Origin: KBS-96 sp964247975
GTDB lineage: Bacteria; Acidobacteriota; Terriglobia; Bryobacterales; Bryobacteraceae
Direction: 5' to 3'
NCBI GenBank assembly: GCA_964247975.1
Contig: CAXTWH010000020.1
Span: 1 to 64,000, forward strand
DNA length: 64,000 nucleotides
How positions within the stretch are numbered: the first letter of the stretch is position 1; each line of letters opens with the position of its first letter. Shown one piece after another: positions 43,910-53,131 of this stretch. A program made the translations under genes and the position numbers. Under the pieces are notes generated by a model. It was not told where the DNA came from. It made no database searches and was given only the letters and a program-made list of their open reading frames with translations.

Positions 43910-45076
43910 ATGAACAACCAAGTTGTTGGACGCCTGCCGGGAACCCGCGCCGTTTATGAAATCGGCTTTCATTCTTTAATTCAATCGACAGATGAGTTGA
44001 TTGCGCCGCCCGAAACAGATGAATTCGTAGTGCCGGGATTCATTGATGTGCAGGTCAACGGTTTTGCGGGAGTGGATTACAACGATCCCGCAAGTTCCAG
44101 CGAACAAATAGTTCAATCGCTGCGCACCATGTTTTCTACTGGAGTGACGCGCTGCTTTCCGACCGTGATCACCGGGCCGCGCGAACGAATGGAAGGCGCG
44201 CTGCGGAATCTGATTCGAATCAAGCAGGAATTGGAGCGCAATCAACAGCCGGAAAGCGCCGCAATGGAAGCTTTCCACGTGGAAGGACCGCACATCTCGC
44301 CGGACGATGGTCCACGCGGCGCACATCCTCGTGAATACGTCCGTCCACCTGATTTTCAGGAATTCCAGCGTTGGCAGGAAGCCGCAGACGGTTTTGTTCG
44401 TTTAGTGACGGTATCGCCGGAGTGGCCGGAAGCGCCGCAATATGTCCGATCGGCAACCCGCACCGGAGTTGTAGTCAGCGTCGGGCATACCAAAGGAACA
44501 GCGGAGCAGATTCGCGCCGTGGTGGACGCCGGCGCTACTATGTCTACTCATTTGGGAAACGGCGCCCATGCGGTTCTGCCGAAAACCGCTAACTACATTT
44601 GGGATCAGTTGGCCGAACCACGCTTAGCTCCAAGCTTTATTGCGGATGGCATTCACATTCCTGCGCCATTTTTGAAAGCGGCGATCCGAGCTAAGGGAAT
44701 TGAAAATTGCATTTTGGTCACGGATGCAGTGATGCCTGCTTTGTGCCAACCCGGTTTTTACCGCTTAGGCGCGGTGGAAGTGGAGTTGAAAGAAGACGGC
44801 AAAGTGGTTCTGAAAGGCGGAAACCGTTTGGCCGGATCTGCGTTGAGAATGGACGACGCCATCAGCAATGCAGTGAGAATGGCGGGTGTGTCTTTGCGTG
44901 AAGCGCTTAGCATGGCTACAGTGAATGCGGCTCGCGTGTGCCGTGTCGCAGGACGGCAGCGCGGGCTTGCACCAGGAGAAAAAGCGGACCTGGTGCGTTT
45001 CCGCTGGAATGAGGAAAGCCAATCGCTGCTGGTGCTTGAAACAATTCTGAACGGCGCAACTGTTTATAGGGCATGA
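43910..45076 (+). CDS. nagA: N-acetylglucosamine-6-phosphate deacetylase
   Basis: A 388-residue amidohydrolase. An N-terminal beta segment is followed by the barrel: FIDVQVNGFAGVDYND, HVEGPHISP with the metal-binding Glu, VGHTKGTAEQ, THLGNGAHAV (in place of the THLFNAM of typical NagA) and LVTDAVMPA with the catalytic Asp. It would yield glucosamine-6-phosphate and acetate in amino-sugar or cell-wall recycling. No nagB or PTS genes lie nearby. Confidence 0.83.
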   Translation: MNNQVVGRLPGTRAVYEIGFHSLIQSTDELIAPPETDEFVVPGFIDVQVNGFAGVDYNDPASSSEQIVQSLRTMFSTGVTRCFPTVITGPRERMEGALRNLIRIKQELERNQQPESAAMEAFHVEGPHISPDDGPRGAHPREYVRPPDFQEFQRWQEAADGFVRLVTVSPEWPEAPQYVRSATRTGVVVSVGHTKGTAEQIRAVVDAGATMSTHLGNGAHAVLPKTANYIWDQLAEPRLAPSFIADGIHIPAPFLKAAIRAKGIENCILVTDAVMPALCQPGFYRLGAVEVELKEDGKVVLKGGNRLAGSALRMDDAISNAVRMAGVSLREALSMATVNAARVCRVAGRQRGLAPGEKADLVRFRWNEESQSLLVLETILNGATVYRA

Positions 45077-45254
45077 GCGAGAAAGAGTTCCGGGCGAACT
45101 GTTGATCGCAGACAATTACGGGCTGCCCATAACAAGGTGAAGGCAATCTTCTCGTATTATCACGTTCGCCAGTCCTAAATGGACAGAAACTGCGACTTGC
45201 TCTTAATCGGAGGCATCGTTTTGAGTGCCGACGTAAAATTGATTTGGAGACAAT

Positions 45255-45860
45255 ATGGCATTTACACTTCCACCACTTCCCTACTCCCCTGACGCACTCG
45301 AACCAAACATCGACAAAGCAACAATGGAGTTGCACCATGATAAACACCACAATACGTATGTGACGAATTTAAACAAGGCTCTGGAATCCGCTCCGGACTT
45401 GGCAAGCAAGAGCCTGGAGGAATTGCTGGCTAACAACTGCGCCATTGTTCCTGAAAGCATTCGCACCGCTGTTCGCAACAATGGCGGCGGTCATGCGAAC
45501 CATTCATTTTTCTGGCCCATTCTGGGGCATGGCAAAGGCGGTAGTCCGACCGGCGAAATCGCCAGCGTGATTGAATCAAACTTCGGCAGTTTCGAAGGCT
45601 TCAAGGAAAAATTCAATGCCGCAGCAACCGCCCGCTTCGGGTCCGGTTGGGCTTGGCTGACGAAAGACGGTTCAGGCAAGTTCGAAATTACATCCAGTGC
45701 CAACCAGGACAGTCCCTTAATGGAAGGCAAGAAGCCGATTCTTGGTTTGGACGTTTGGGAACATGCTTACTACCTGAAATACCAAAATCGCCGTCCTGAA
45801 TACATTGCGGCTTGGTGGAATGTGGTGAATTGGGATGAAGTTAACAAGCAGTTGAAGTAG
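45255..45860 (+). CDS. Superoxide dismutase (Fe/Mn), copy 2
   Basis: A 201-residue Fe/Mn SOD of standard length. The metal ligands lie in ELHHDKHHNTY, NNGGGHANHSFFW and LDVWEHAYYL; ANQDSP carries the second-sphere Gln. It starts at a clear ATG with TTGGAGACAAT before it. It differs from copy 1 by lacking the N-terminal extension and by many substitutions, so the two are not a recent duplication. It converges with a tiny basic gene and the second molybdo-enzyme operon. Confidence 0.94.
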   Translation: MAFTLPPLPYSPDALEPNIDKATMELHHDKHHNTYVTNLNKALESAPDLASKSLEELLANNCAIVPESIRTAVRNNGGGHANHSFFWPILGHGKGGSPTGEIASVIESNFGSFEGFKEKFNAAATARFGSGWAWLTKDGSGKFEITSSANQDSPLMEGKKPILGLDVWEHAYYLKYQNRRPEYIAAWWNVVNWDEVNKQLK

Positions 45861-45882
45861 TTACCTCACTAATAAAAACCAA

Positions 45883-45919
45883 TGGCCGGAACGGAAAAAT
45901 ATTTCTTCCATTCCGGCCA
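45883..45919 (-). terminator. Strong hairpin, terminator on minus strand
   Basis: TGGCCGGAACGGAA (45883-45896) pairs with TTCCATTCCGGCCA (45906-45919) with one mismatch and a nine-base loop. On the minus strand TTGGTTTTTATTAG follows, a U-rich tail; on the plus strand no T-run follows. It would end transcripts coming from the right. Confidence 0.7.
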
Positions 45920-45937
45920 GAACTGAATGCTGATTCG

Positions 45938-45997
45938 CTATTCTTTCTTCTTTTTGGGCTTTTTCGTTTCTTTTTTGCGATCCTGTCCTTTAGCCAT
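45938..45997 (-). CDS. Very small Lys-rich protein (19 residues)
   Basis: ATG 45997 is preceded by a good ribosome site (GGGAGGACCGAACG) and opens a 19-codon frame, MAKGQDRKKETKKPKKKKE, ending in TAG. The terminator hairpin begins shortly after. I know similar short MAKGQD-type Lys-rich peptides from other bacteria, where their role is not understood. The ribosome site and position make translation likely. Confidence 0.55.
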   Translation of the reverse strand: MAKGQDRKKETKKPKKKKE

Positions 45998-46052
45998 CGT
46001 TCGGTCCTCCCATTGATTAAGTTATCACCAAACGCAAACAGGACGAAATGTT

Positions 46053-48344
46053 TTAAAGCAGTTTGTCGAGCGTAATTGGTAAATCGCGAACGCGCTTGCC
46101 GGTCGCGTGAAATACCGCGTTCGCTACTGCCGCTGCCGCCCCGGTAATGCCGATCTCGCCGATGCCGTGCGCGCCAAGCGGCGTATGCGGATCCGGAATA
46201 TCAAGAAAATACGCTTCAATGCGGGGAACGTCAGCGTTCACCGGCACGTGGTACTCCGCTAGGCTGGGGTTCATAATGCGTCCGGTGCGATCGTCAAACA
46301 AGGTTTCTTCCGTTAACGCCATGCCGATGCCCATGATAATTCCGCCGTAGAACTGCGATCGCGCTGTTTTCGGATTGAGGATGCGGCCCGTGTCGAACGC
46401 GCCTACCCAGCGCGCGATGCGCACTTCACCGGTTTGCTCATGAACGCGCACCTCACAGAACTGTGCGCCATAAGAACCCATCGAGTATTTTAATGATTCT
46501 AACGGCTTGCCGGACATGGATTCAGCTTCGAGAAAGCTTCGCTTCGTCCGGGCCAGAATGGAAACGTAAGTTTCACCCACATCTCGCTTATCGCGGCGAA
46601 ACAAACCGCCGTCGCAGGCCCGAACGTCATCAAAATGCGCGCCAGCTAAGGGCGAATTAGAATCCTGCTTTGCCAACTTCAGCAGTTCGCGATGAAGTTG
46701 TTCACAAGTTAGTTGTATGGCCAGCGCAACACTGATGGTCTGGTTGGAGCCTCCGGCTACCGGAGCTTGCGGCAGGTCGGTATCCCCGTATTCAAAGCGC
46801 ACGGCTGTAATCGGCAATCCGAGTCGTTCCGCTGCCTGTTGCGTTTGTACAGTGGCCGTACCCATGCCCATCTCCTGCGCCGAACTTTGCACCACGGCTG
46901 TTCCATCCGCATTGATGCGGACTTTGGCGGCAGCCGGAAACCGATAAGCCGGGTAGAAAGCGGTAGCCACGCCTTGGCCTACCCACCATTGACCGTCCCG
47001 CGTGGAGCGCGGCTTCGGCGCTCGGTTCTGCCAGCCAAATTTTTCCGCGCCGAGTTGGTAAGCTTCTTTGAAATGGCGGCTGGAGAATGGCGTTCCCTTA
47101 GCCGGATCTTTCTCCGGATCGTTGCGCAGCCGCAGTTCAATCGGATCAATTCCCGATGCATAGGCCAGTTCATCCAGGGCTGATTCCAGCGCAAACGTGC
47201 CAATTGATTCGCCGGGCGCGCGCATGAACGTGTTCGAAACCGTATCGAGAATCATGACTTTCTGGCTGACAAACAGATTGTCAGTAGCGTACAAATGCCG
47301 CGCCGGAAACGAAAATTGTTCAGGAAATTCGTTGGTGGTAGAAGTCGCTGTCACCCCGGTATGAATCAACGAAACAAGCTTGCCGGCTTTATCCGCGCCC
47401 AAGGCGACGCGCTGTTCGGAAGCTGTCCGTCCGCCCACATTTCGAAACACTCCTTCCCGCGAGAGGACTAATTTTACTGGCCGTTCCACTACTTTGGCGG
47501 CCAGAGCGCAAAGTTGAACGTGACTCCACATGGAGCCTTTGCCGCCGAAACCACCGCCAACAAACGGCGCGAGAACCCGGACATTTTCTTTATCGAGCGA
47601 GAATATCTTGGCCAGCGAATCCCGCACGCCGTGCACAAACTGGGAAGCATCGTAAACGGTCAGTTTGTCGCCATTCCAAACCGCCGTGGTTCCATGCAGC
47701 TCGATCGCATTGTGGTTATGACGCGGCGTTGTATAGGTTTGGTCAACTTTGAACACAGCAGTGGCCAGCGCCGATTCAGCATTGCCGCGATCAACCTCCG
47801 CATCTTCACCCATAATTTGTTTGGGTTTAATTGCGTGGTCTTTTTCCTTTTCAAAGGACAATGCGGCGTCTTTCCGCTTGTATTTAACCTGTATCAGCGA
47901 ACAAGCGTATTCGGCCCGTTCCAGCGTTTCAGCCACTACGATCGCCACCGGTTGGCCGTTCCAGTAAATTTCATCGGTATTCAGAACGTTTGCTTTGCTT
48001 CCGGCGGCATCGGTTCCGCCAGCCGGGCTGAACAGCGGCGGATTCTCCATTTTCGGGGCGTTCTGGTGAGTGATCACGGCAATCACACCATTGGCTTCTT
48101 GCGCTTCGCTAACATCGATGCTTCTGATTGACCCTTTCGCGATTGTGCTGAAGGCAAGCGCAGCGTGAGCCAAATGTTCCAACGGGTATTCAGCGGCGAA
48201 CGGAGCGTGGCCGGTAACTTTTTGCGCCCCATCTATACGGTCGATCGGCTTTCCAATAATCCGGTCCGCTTCGCTTAACTCATCACGATCACGGTCCGGC
48301 ACAAATTGCACGACCGCTTCGGTCACTTTCGACAGAATGCTCAT
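46053..48344 (-). CDS. Xanthine dehydrogenase/PaoC-type molybdopterin-binding subunit (copy 2)
   Basis: A 763-residue large subunit: IDRIDGAQKVTGHAPFAAEY near the start, GGGFGGKGSMW for the Mo-cofactor, FMRAPGESIG and GIGEIGITG with the catalytic Glu. It is a clear paralogue of the subunit at 20577-22946 with the same gene order and four-base overlaps. The N-terminal 30 residues (VVQFVPDRDRDELSEADR) are an extra extension missing in copy 1. It lies on the strand facing SOD copy 2. Substrate unknown. Confidence 0.9.
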   Translation of the reverse strand: MSILSKVTEAVVQFVPDRDRDELSEADRIIGKPIDRIDGAQKVTGHAPFAAEYPLEHLAHAALAFSTIAKGSIRSIDVSEAQEANGVIAVITHQNAPKMENPPLFSPAGGTDAAGSKANVLNTDEIYWNGQPVAIVVAETLERAEYACSLIQVKYKRKDAALSFEKEKDHAIKPKQIMGEDAEVDRGNAESALATAVFKVDQTYTTPRHNHNAIELHGTTAVWNGDKLTVYDASQFVHGVRDSLAKIFSLDKENVRVLAPFVGGGFGGKGSMWSHVQLCALAAKVVERPVKLVLSREGVFRNVGGRTASEQRVALGADKAGKLVSLIHTGVTATSTTNEFPEQFSFPARHLYATDNLFVSQKVMILDTVSNTFMRAPGESIGTFALESALDELAYASGIDPIELRLRNDPEKDPAKGTPFSSRHFKEAYQLGAEKFGWQNRAPKPRSTRDGQWWVGQGVATAFYPAYRFPAAAKVRINADGTAVVQSSAQEMGMGTATVQTQQAAERLGLPITAVRFEYGDTDLPQAPVAGGSNQTISVALAIQLTCEQLHRELLKLAKQDSNSPLAGAHFDDVRACDGGLFRRDKRDVGETYVSILARTKRSFLEAESMSGKPLESLKYSMGSYGAQFCEVRVHEQTGEVRIARWVGAFDTGRILNPKTARSQFYGGIIMGIGMALTEETLFDDRTGRIMNPSLAEYHVPVNADVPRIEAYFLDIPDPHTPLGAHGIGEIGITGAAAAVANAVFHATGKRVRDLPITLDKLL

Positions 48345-49336
48345 TGCGCTGTTCCTCCTTCCGACAATTCTGTTAATGCCTCAACAATCATGCGCTTTGC
48401 CAGTTCGATCTTAAACCCATTGAACCGGTAAGGCCGAGCCGCTGCGAGTTCCGCTTCCGCCGCTTCGCGGAACATTGCTTCACTAGCTGGTTTGCCCGTT
48501 AACTGCTGCTCGGCAAGGGTGGCGCGCCAAGGCTTATGCGCCACTCCGCCCAACGCTAATCGAACGTTGCTGATTTTGCCGTTCTGCGTTTCCAGTGCCG
48601 CCGCGACCGATACAATGGCGAACGCGTAGCTGGCGCGGTCACGCGCTTTCCGGTAAACAGAATTCATCGCCAACGGAAGTTCTGGTAAATCCACTGCTGT
48701 GATGATTTCATCTGGCTGCAAGTTGGTGTCAATCTGCGGCGTGTCGCCGGGCAAACGATGAAATTCCACCAGCGGAATGGTTCGATTGCCGTTTTTGCCC
48801 GATATCTGGACCACCGCGCCAAGGGCCGCCAGCGCCACGCACATATCGGATGGGTGTGTCGCAATACATGCTTCCGAAGTGCCGAGAACGGCATGAATGC
48901 GGTTGAATCCTTCAATGGCGTCGCAGCCTGCGCCGGGCTGGCGTTTGTTGCAGCGTGCTGTGTCGTCATAAAAGTAATAACACCGGGTCCGCTGCATCAG
49001 GTTGCCGCCGGTAGTGGCCATGTTTCGCAGTTGCGCCGAAGCCCCCATCAGAATTGCCTGCGAAAGCATCGGGTAGCGGGCGCGAATTTGTTGATGCGCC
49101 GCTAAGCGACTGTTGCTGACCAGCGCGCCAATGCGCAGCCCACCCGACGGCAATTCTTCGATTTGAGACAAAGGCAATCGCGTGATATCAACCAGCGCGG
49201 AAGGCTGCTCAATGCCTTCGCGCATCAAATCAATCAAATTCGTTCCGCCACCCAAAACTTTGGTGTGGGCGTTCTCCGACAAAAGATGCAGCGCGGCAGA
49301 AACGTCTTGCGCGCTGGCATAAGCAAAATTGTTCAT
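48341..49336 (-). CDS. FAD-binding subunit, PaoB-like (copy 2)
   Basis: A 331-residue flavoprotein subunit: VLGGGTNLIDLMREG, MATTGGNLMQRTRC, and the Cys-rich insertion in TRCYYFYDDTARCNKRQPG and GCDAIEGFNR, which by comparison with PaoB should hold a [4Fe-4S] cluster. The C-terminal domain is normal. It overlaps both neighbouring genes by four bases. Confidence 0.88.
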   Translation of the reverse strand: MNNFAYASAQDVSAALHLLSENAHTKVLGGGTNLIDLMREGIEQPSALVDITRLPLSQIEELPSGGLRIGALVSNSRLAAHQQIRARYPMLSQAILMGASAQLRNMATTGGNLMQRTRCYYFYDDTARCNKRQPGAGCDAIEGFNRIHAVLGTSEACIATHPSDMCVALAALGAVVQISGKNGNRTIPLVEFHRLPGDTPQIDTNLQPDEIITAVDLPELPLAMNSVYRKARDRASYAFAIVSVAAALETQNGKISNVRLALGGVAHKPWRATLAEQQLTGKPASEAMFREAAEAELAAARPYRFNGFKIELAKRMIVEALTELSEGGTAQ

Positions 49337-49878
49337 TGATTTTGTTGCGCCTCAAACGCATCGCGGATTGCGTCCACAATCCCTACATAAGCGCCGCAGC
49401 GGCAAAGATTGCCGCTCATGCGTTCCTTAATTTCTTGATCCGAAAAAATAATGTGCGGATCAGTCATCTTTTCGGTGGCCGCGCTCGGCAACCCGCTTTG
49501 AAACTCGCTCCACATGCCAATTGCGGAGCAGATTTGGCCGGGGGTACAATAACCGCATTGAAAACCGTCGTGCTTGATGAAGGCGCGCTGCAAAGGATGC
49601 AATCCGTCAGCATTCGCCAAACCTTCAATCGTTGTGATTCTGCGATTTTGATACTGTACGGCCAAAGCTAAACAGGAATTGATGCGTTCGCCGTCGACCA
49701 GAACTGTGCAAGCTCCGCAAGCGCCCTGGTTGCAACCTTTCTTCGCGCCTGTCAGCCCGATCACTTCCCGCAAAGCGTCCAGCAGCGAAACTCGCGGCTC
49801 AAGCTGCAGGTTGTAGTCAATTCCATTTACGTGCAGGCAAACTGCAAGGGCAGCATTTGAATCTGAAAATGTCGGCAT
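49333..49878 (-). CDS. 2Fe-2S subunit, PaoA-like (copy 2)
   Basis: A 181-residue subunit with KGCNQGACGACTV, CGYCTPGQI and GNLCRCGAY, binding two [2Fe-2S] clusters. Compared with copy 1 it has a longer loop between the two halves of the helical site (after SAIGMWSEFQ). No Tat leader is visible. It is the first gene of the operon. Confidence 0.88.
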   Translation of the reverse strand: MPTFSDSNAALAVCLHVNGIDYNLQLEPRVSLLDALREVIGLTGAKKGCNQGACGACTVLVDGERINSCLALAVQYQNRRITTIEGLANADGLHPLQRAFIKHDGFQCGYCTPGQICSAIGMWSEFQSGLPSAATEKMTDPHIIFSDQEIKERMSGNLCRCGAYVGIVDAIRDAFEAQQNQ

Positions 49879-49969
49879 TTAGGTTCATCCGTATAGATGC
49901 GCAGTTCTCGCGGATGTTACCCGGAATCCGAAATAACAAAACTGGCCTCTGTTGATTCCAGTTTGTATG

Positions 49970-51433
49970 TCAATTCACTGTGCTTCGGAGCGCAAATGGG
50001 CTCAGTTTTGGAAGCGTGAAATAAAAAATGGATCCCGCGCCCGGCGAAGACTCAGCCCAGAATCGTCCGCCATGCTGCTCAATGATTCGCTTGCAAATCG
50101 CCAGCCCCACGCCGGTTCCCGGATAATCAGCTTTCGGGTTGAGCGTTTGAAACATCCGAAAGATCACTTCCCGGTACTGCGGATCAAATCCAATGCCGTT
50201 ATCCTGAACCGCAATGGTCCAGGTCGAAGGGTTTTGCGACGAAACTGCGGAGATCAACACTTTCGGCAAGTGTTCCGCCGTTCGAAATTTAATGGCATTG
50301 CCGATCAGTTCTTCAAACACCTGAGATAACAGCAATTTGCTGCCCCAAACAACAGGAAGATCGTTTATCTCAATTTCAGCCTGTGCTTCCTCAATTTTTT
50401 TTGTTAAGTGAGCGCAGGCAGCATTAACAGCATCACGGAGCATTAGTTGCTCATGATTATAGGCCTGACTGCCGATACGGGCATATTGCAGCAGATCATC
50501 GATCAACGATTGCATACGCTGAGCGGAATTAACCATGAACTGCAGAAACTCGTCTGCCTGGGGATCCAATTTCCGGCTGTATTGTTTGTTTAAAAGCGAT
50601 CCGAATGCGCTGATCATGCGGAGCGGTTCTTGAAGATCGTGGCTCGCCACAAAAGCATAGGATTCCAGGTCAGCATTTGATCGCTGCAGTTCCTGAGTGC
50701 GCCGTTCCAGTTCCGTGGTTCGCAGTTCAAGCTGAAAAGTGCGGTCGCGCACTCTTTCTTCCAGTTCAGCGTTAATTTGATTTAGCTTGGCTTCTTTGCC
50801 GGCCTGCTCTATCGCAACCTGACGATTGGCTCTATAAACTAGCGCCACCAACAAAAAACTCGCCAGCACGCCGGCCACAAATAAAACCAACACCTGCGTT
50901 CGCAATCGCTCCAGTACCTGCCGCCGCCCTTGCAGCAGTGCCCGCTCGTGGTTTTCAAGAAGAGACACAATGTGCCGCACGCCGGCCATCAATTGTTGGC
51001 CGTGATCAGTGTCAACTAAATTCAAGGCCGGCTGAAAGCCTGCCGTACGACGGACTTTGATGGTGGCGCGCAGTTCGCCGATTTTATCCCTCACCAGATG
51101 ATCGAGCTGGGAAATAGTGTGGGGATCATTGGCTTCCGCCAGCAGTCGGGGCTGTAACTGCTGCAGATCGGTTTCCAAAGATTGTTCTGAACGCACGAAG
51201 GGTTGAAGATAGCTGTCCTTTCCGGTGAGAAGATAACCACGCTGTCCTGTTTCCGCAACAGTCAAGTCGGAAAGCAGATGATCTACCCGCTCCAGAACGT
51301 CACGAGCGTTGGCTACGCTGGCGAGCTCATCGGCATACTGCGAGAACAAATACCAACTTGTGGCGGCCAACAACAACGGAATTAGGCCCAACCAGAAAAC
51401 GAAGGACTGAGTTCTGGTCTTAATTTGAACCAT
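49970..51433 (-). CDS. CHASE3-domain sensor histidine kinase
   Basis: A 487-residue membrane kinase. The first membrane helix is about residues 12-29. A CHASE3-type periplasmic domain (about 35-180) contains ETGQRGYLLTGKDSYLQPF, and a second helix lies at about 183-205. A long coiled coil (about 210-270) precedes a HisKA domain with VASHDLQEPLRM and an ATPase domain with EELIGNAIKF, DNGIGFDP and GTGVGLAICKRI. The catalytic part is of the phytochrome-related type without a bilin domain. No response regulator gene is next to it, so its partner is encoded elsewhere. The C-terminal 8 residues are a short tail. Confidence 0.9.
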   Translation of the reverse strand: MVQIKTRTQSFVFWLGLIPLLLAATSWYLFSQYADELASVANARDVLERVDHLLSDLTVAETGQRGYLLTGKDSYLQPFVRSEQSLETDLQQLQPRLLAEANDPHTISQLDHLVRDKIGELRATIKVRRTAGFQPALNLVDTDHGQQLMAGVRHIVSLLENHERALLQGRRQVLERLRTQVLVLFVAGVLASFLLVALVYRANRQVAIEQAGKEAKLNQINAELEERVRDRTFQLELRTTELERRTQELQRSNADLESYAFVASHDLQEPLRMISAFGSLLNKQYSRKLDPQADEFLQFMVNSAQRMQSLIDDLLQYARIGSQAYNHEQLMLRDAVNAACAHLTKKIEEAQAEIEINDLPVVWGSKLLLSQVFEELIGNAIKFRTAEHLPKVLISAVSSQNPSTWTIAVQDNGIGFDPQYREVIFRMFQTLNPKADYPGTGVGLAICKRIIEQHGGRFWAESSPGAGSIFYFTLPKLSPFALRSTVN

Positions 51434-51485
51434 GCACCATCAAAAATGCCGAATTTATAATTTATGTTACCGTTAATGATTTTAT

Positions 51486-52238
51486 CTACGCCTGCGCATG
51501 AGGCCCAAGCCGCCGGTGAAACAGTTCAAACGCCAAACCGTAGCATTGCGCTGCCAGCACCGGATCGTAGCGTGCGCCTTCATCGCGCAGAAACGCATGT
51601 TGCGCATTTACTTCAAACCATTGGTAATTAGCTCCCACCTCTTCTAATCGCGCTTTTACCCGGTTTCGCCCTTCCAGGGGAACATGCGGATCCTGCCGTC
51701 CCCAGATGTGCAGCAGTTCTCCTTTGATGTCAGCGGCTCGTTCCAATGAATTGTCGTGCATTCCTTTGCCGAGACTGCCTTTATGTATGTCGGTTGCGTA
51801 AAAGCAGGCTGCCGCCAGCACCTCAGGATTCATGGCTGCTCGAAAAGCAAGATGGCCGCCAATGCAAATACCGATCACGCCTAGTTTCCCGGTGCAATCC
51901 GCGCGCCCATTTAGAAAATCAAGCGCGGCTCGTGAATCAGAATCATAAGCGCCGATCTCTTTGGTGATTTTCAATTCGTTGCCGCGATCCGCGCCAGCCT
52001 GATCGTAGGCAAGCACTCGACCGGGCGGTTCAAACTCATGATAAATTTCCGGCACTGCCACCAGGTATCCATGTCCGGCAATCAGGGCCGCAGTGCGGCG
52101 AATGGGACCGGTAATCTGAAAAATCTCGGAAAAAAGAATCAGACCCGGGTATTGGCCCGGCGCACTGGGACGGAAAATCTGCGTCTGCATCGGCCCGGTG
52201 GGAGTTTGAATTTCCGCTGATTCATCCTGGATGGTCAT
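51486..52238 (-). CDS. Dienelactone hydrolase family protein
   Basis: A 250-residue alpha/beta hydrolase. The nucleophile is Cys in GVIGICIGGHLAF, with Asp in the WGRQDPHVP segment and His in NAQHAF, the Cys-Asp-His triad of dienelactone hydrolases. The first 20 residues (IQTPTGPMQTQIFRP) match the usual start of this subgroup. It may act in aromatic ring-cleavage product hydrolysis or on other esters; no aromatic pathway genes adjoin it. Confidence 0.85.
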   Translation of the reverse strand: MTIQDESAEIQTPTGPMQTQIFRPSAPGQYPGLILFSEIFQITGPIRRTAALIAGHGYLVAVPEIYHEFEPPGRVLAYDQAGADRGNELKITKEIGAYDSDSRAALDFLNGRADCTGKLGVIGICIGGHLAFRAAMNPEVLAAACFYATDIHKGSLGKGMHDNSLERAADIKGELLHIWGRQDPHVPLEGRNRVKARLEEVGANYQWFEVNAQHAFLRDEGARYDPVLAAQCYGLAFELFHRRLGPHAQA

Positions 52239-52303
52239 CGGAAAAAGTTTATCAAGCTACCACATGGAATGGTTTCCGATACGCGATCGGTTTCAATAGA
52301 GGT

Positions 52304-53131
52304 ATGGCGAATTTTGTGGAAGCGGCAAGCGCGATAGCGCAGGAAGCCGGCGCTCTGCTGATGCAGCATCGCGGGATCGGGTTTGAACTAAAAGGCGAGT
52401 TTGATCTAGTAACGGCAGCCGACCGCGCCAGCGAGCAGCTTATTGTCAGCCGATTGCAGAAACTATTTCCCGATCACGGCATTGTGGCTGAAGAAGGCGG
52501 ACATGCGGAAATGAAAAGTGAATACCGCTGGTTTGTTGACCCGCTGGACGGAACCACCAATTTTGCGCATGGGTTTCCTGTGTACAATGTCACGTTGGCT
52601 TTAGTGAAAAATGACCTCGTGATTGCCGGAGTGGTGTTTGACCCGGAACGAAACGAACTGTTTGCAGCGGAGCGCGGAGCCGGGGCCACGCTGAACGGCA
52701 GAAAAATGCAAGTCAGCAAGGCAAACCTGCTGGAAGATTCGCTGGTTTCCACCGGATTTCCCAGCCGCCGCCGACATCAAAACGTCAACATTCACTTTTA
52801 TTACCAACTGGCGATGCTGACTCATGGCGTGCGGCGCGCGGGCGCAGCAGCGATCGACATTGCCTGGACCGCTTGCGGACGATTGGAAGCATTCTGGGAG
52901 TTTGGTTTGAAGCCTTGGGACATGGCGGCAGGCACGCTGCTGGTCGAAGAAGCAGGAGGCAAGGTGACGGGAATGCGCGGTGAGCCTTTAAATATACATG
53001 GTCCTTATGTACTGGTAGACAATGGATGGATTCACGAGGAAATGCTCGCTTTGTTTAAAGAAATATTTGCGGAGCGATACCGTTTTCAGATGCCCGGCAT
53101 GAGCGAAGCCGCAGGAGTGGAAAATGCCTGA
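52304..53131 (+). CDS. Inositol monophosphatase family protein
   Basis: A 275-residue Mg2+-dependent phosphatase of the IMPase/SuhB family: EEGG with a metal-binding Glu, DPLDGTTNFAHGFPVYN, and PWDMAAGTLLVEEAGG. Substrates in this family include inositol-1-phosphate, and SuhB also binds ribosomal transcription factors. Its last eight bases overlap the start of hemQ, so the two are cotranscribed; no functional link is known. Confidence 0.9.
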   Translation: MANFVEAASAIAQEAGALLMQHRGIGFELKGEFDLVTAADRASEQLIVSRLQKLFPDHGIVAEEGGHAEMKSEYRWFVDPLDGTTNFAHGFPVYNVTLALVKNDLVIAGVVFDPERNELFAAERGAGATLNGRKMQVSKANLLEDSLVSTGFPSRRRHQNVNIHFYYQLAMLTHGVRRAGAAAIDIAWTACGRLEAFWEFGLKPWDMAAGTLLVEEAGGKVTGMRGEPLNIHGPYVLVDNGWIHEEMLALFKEIFAERYRFQMPGMSEAAGVENA

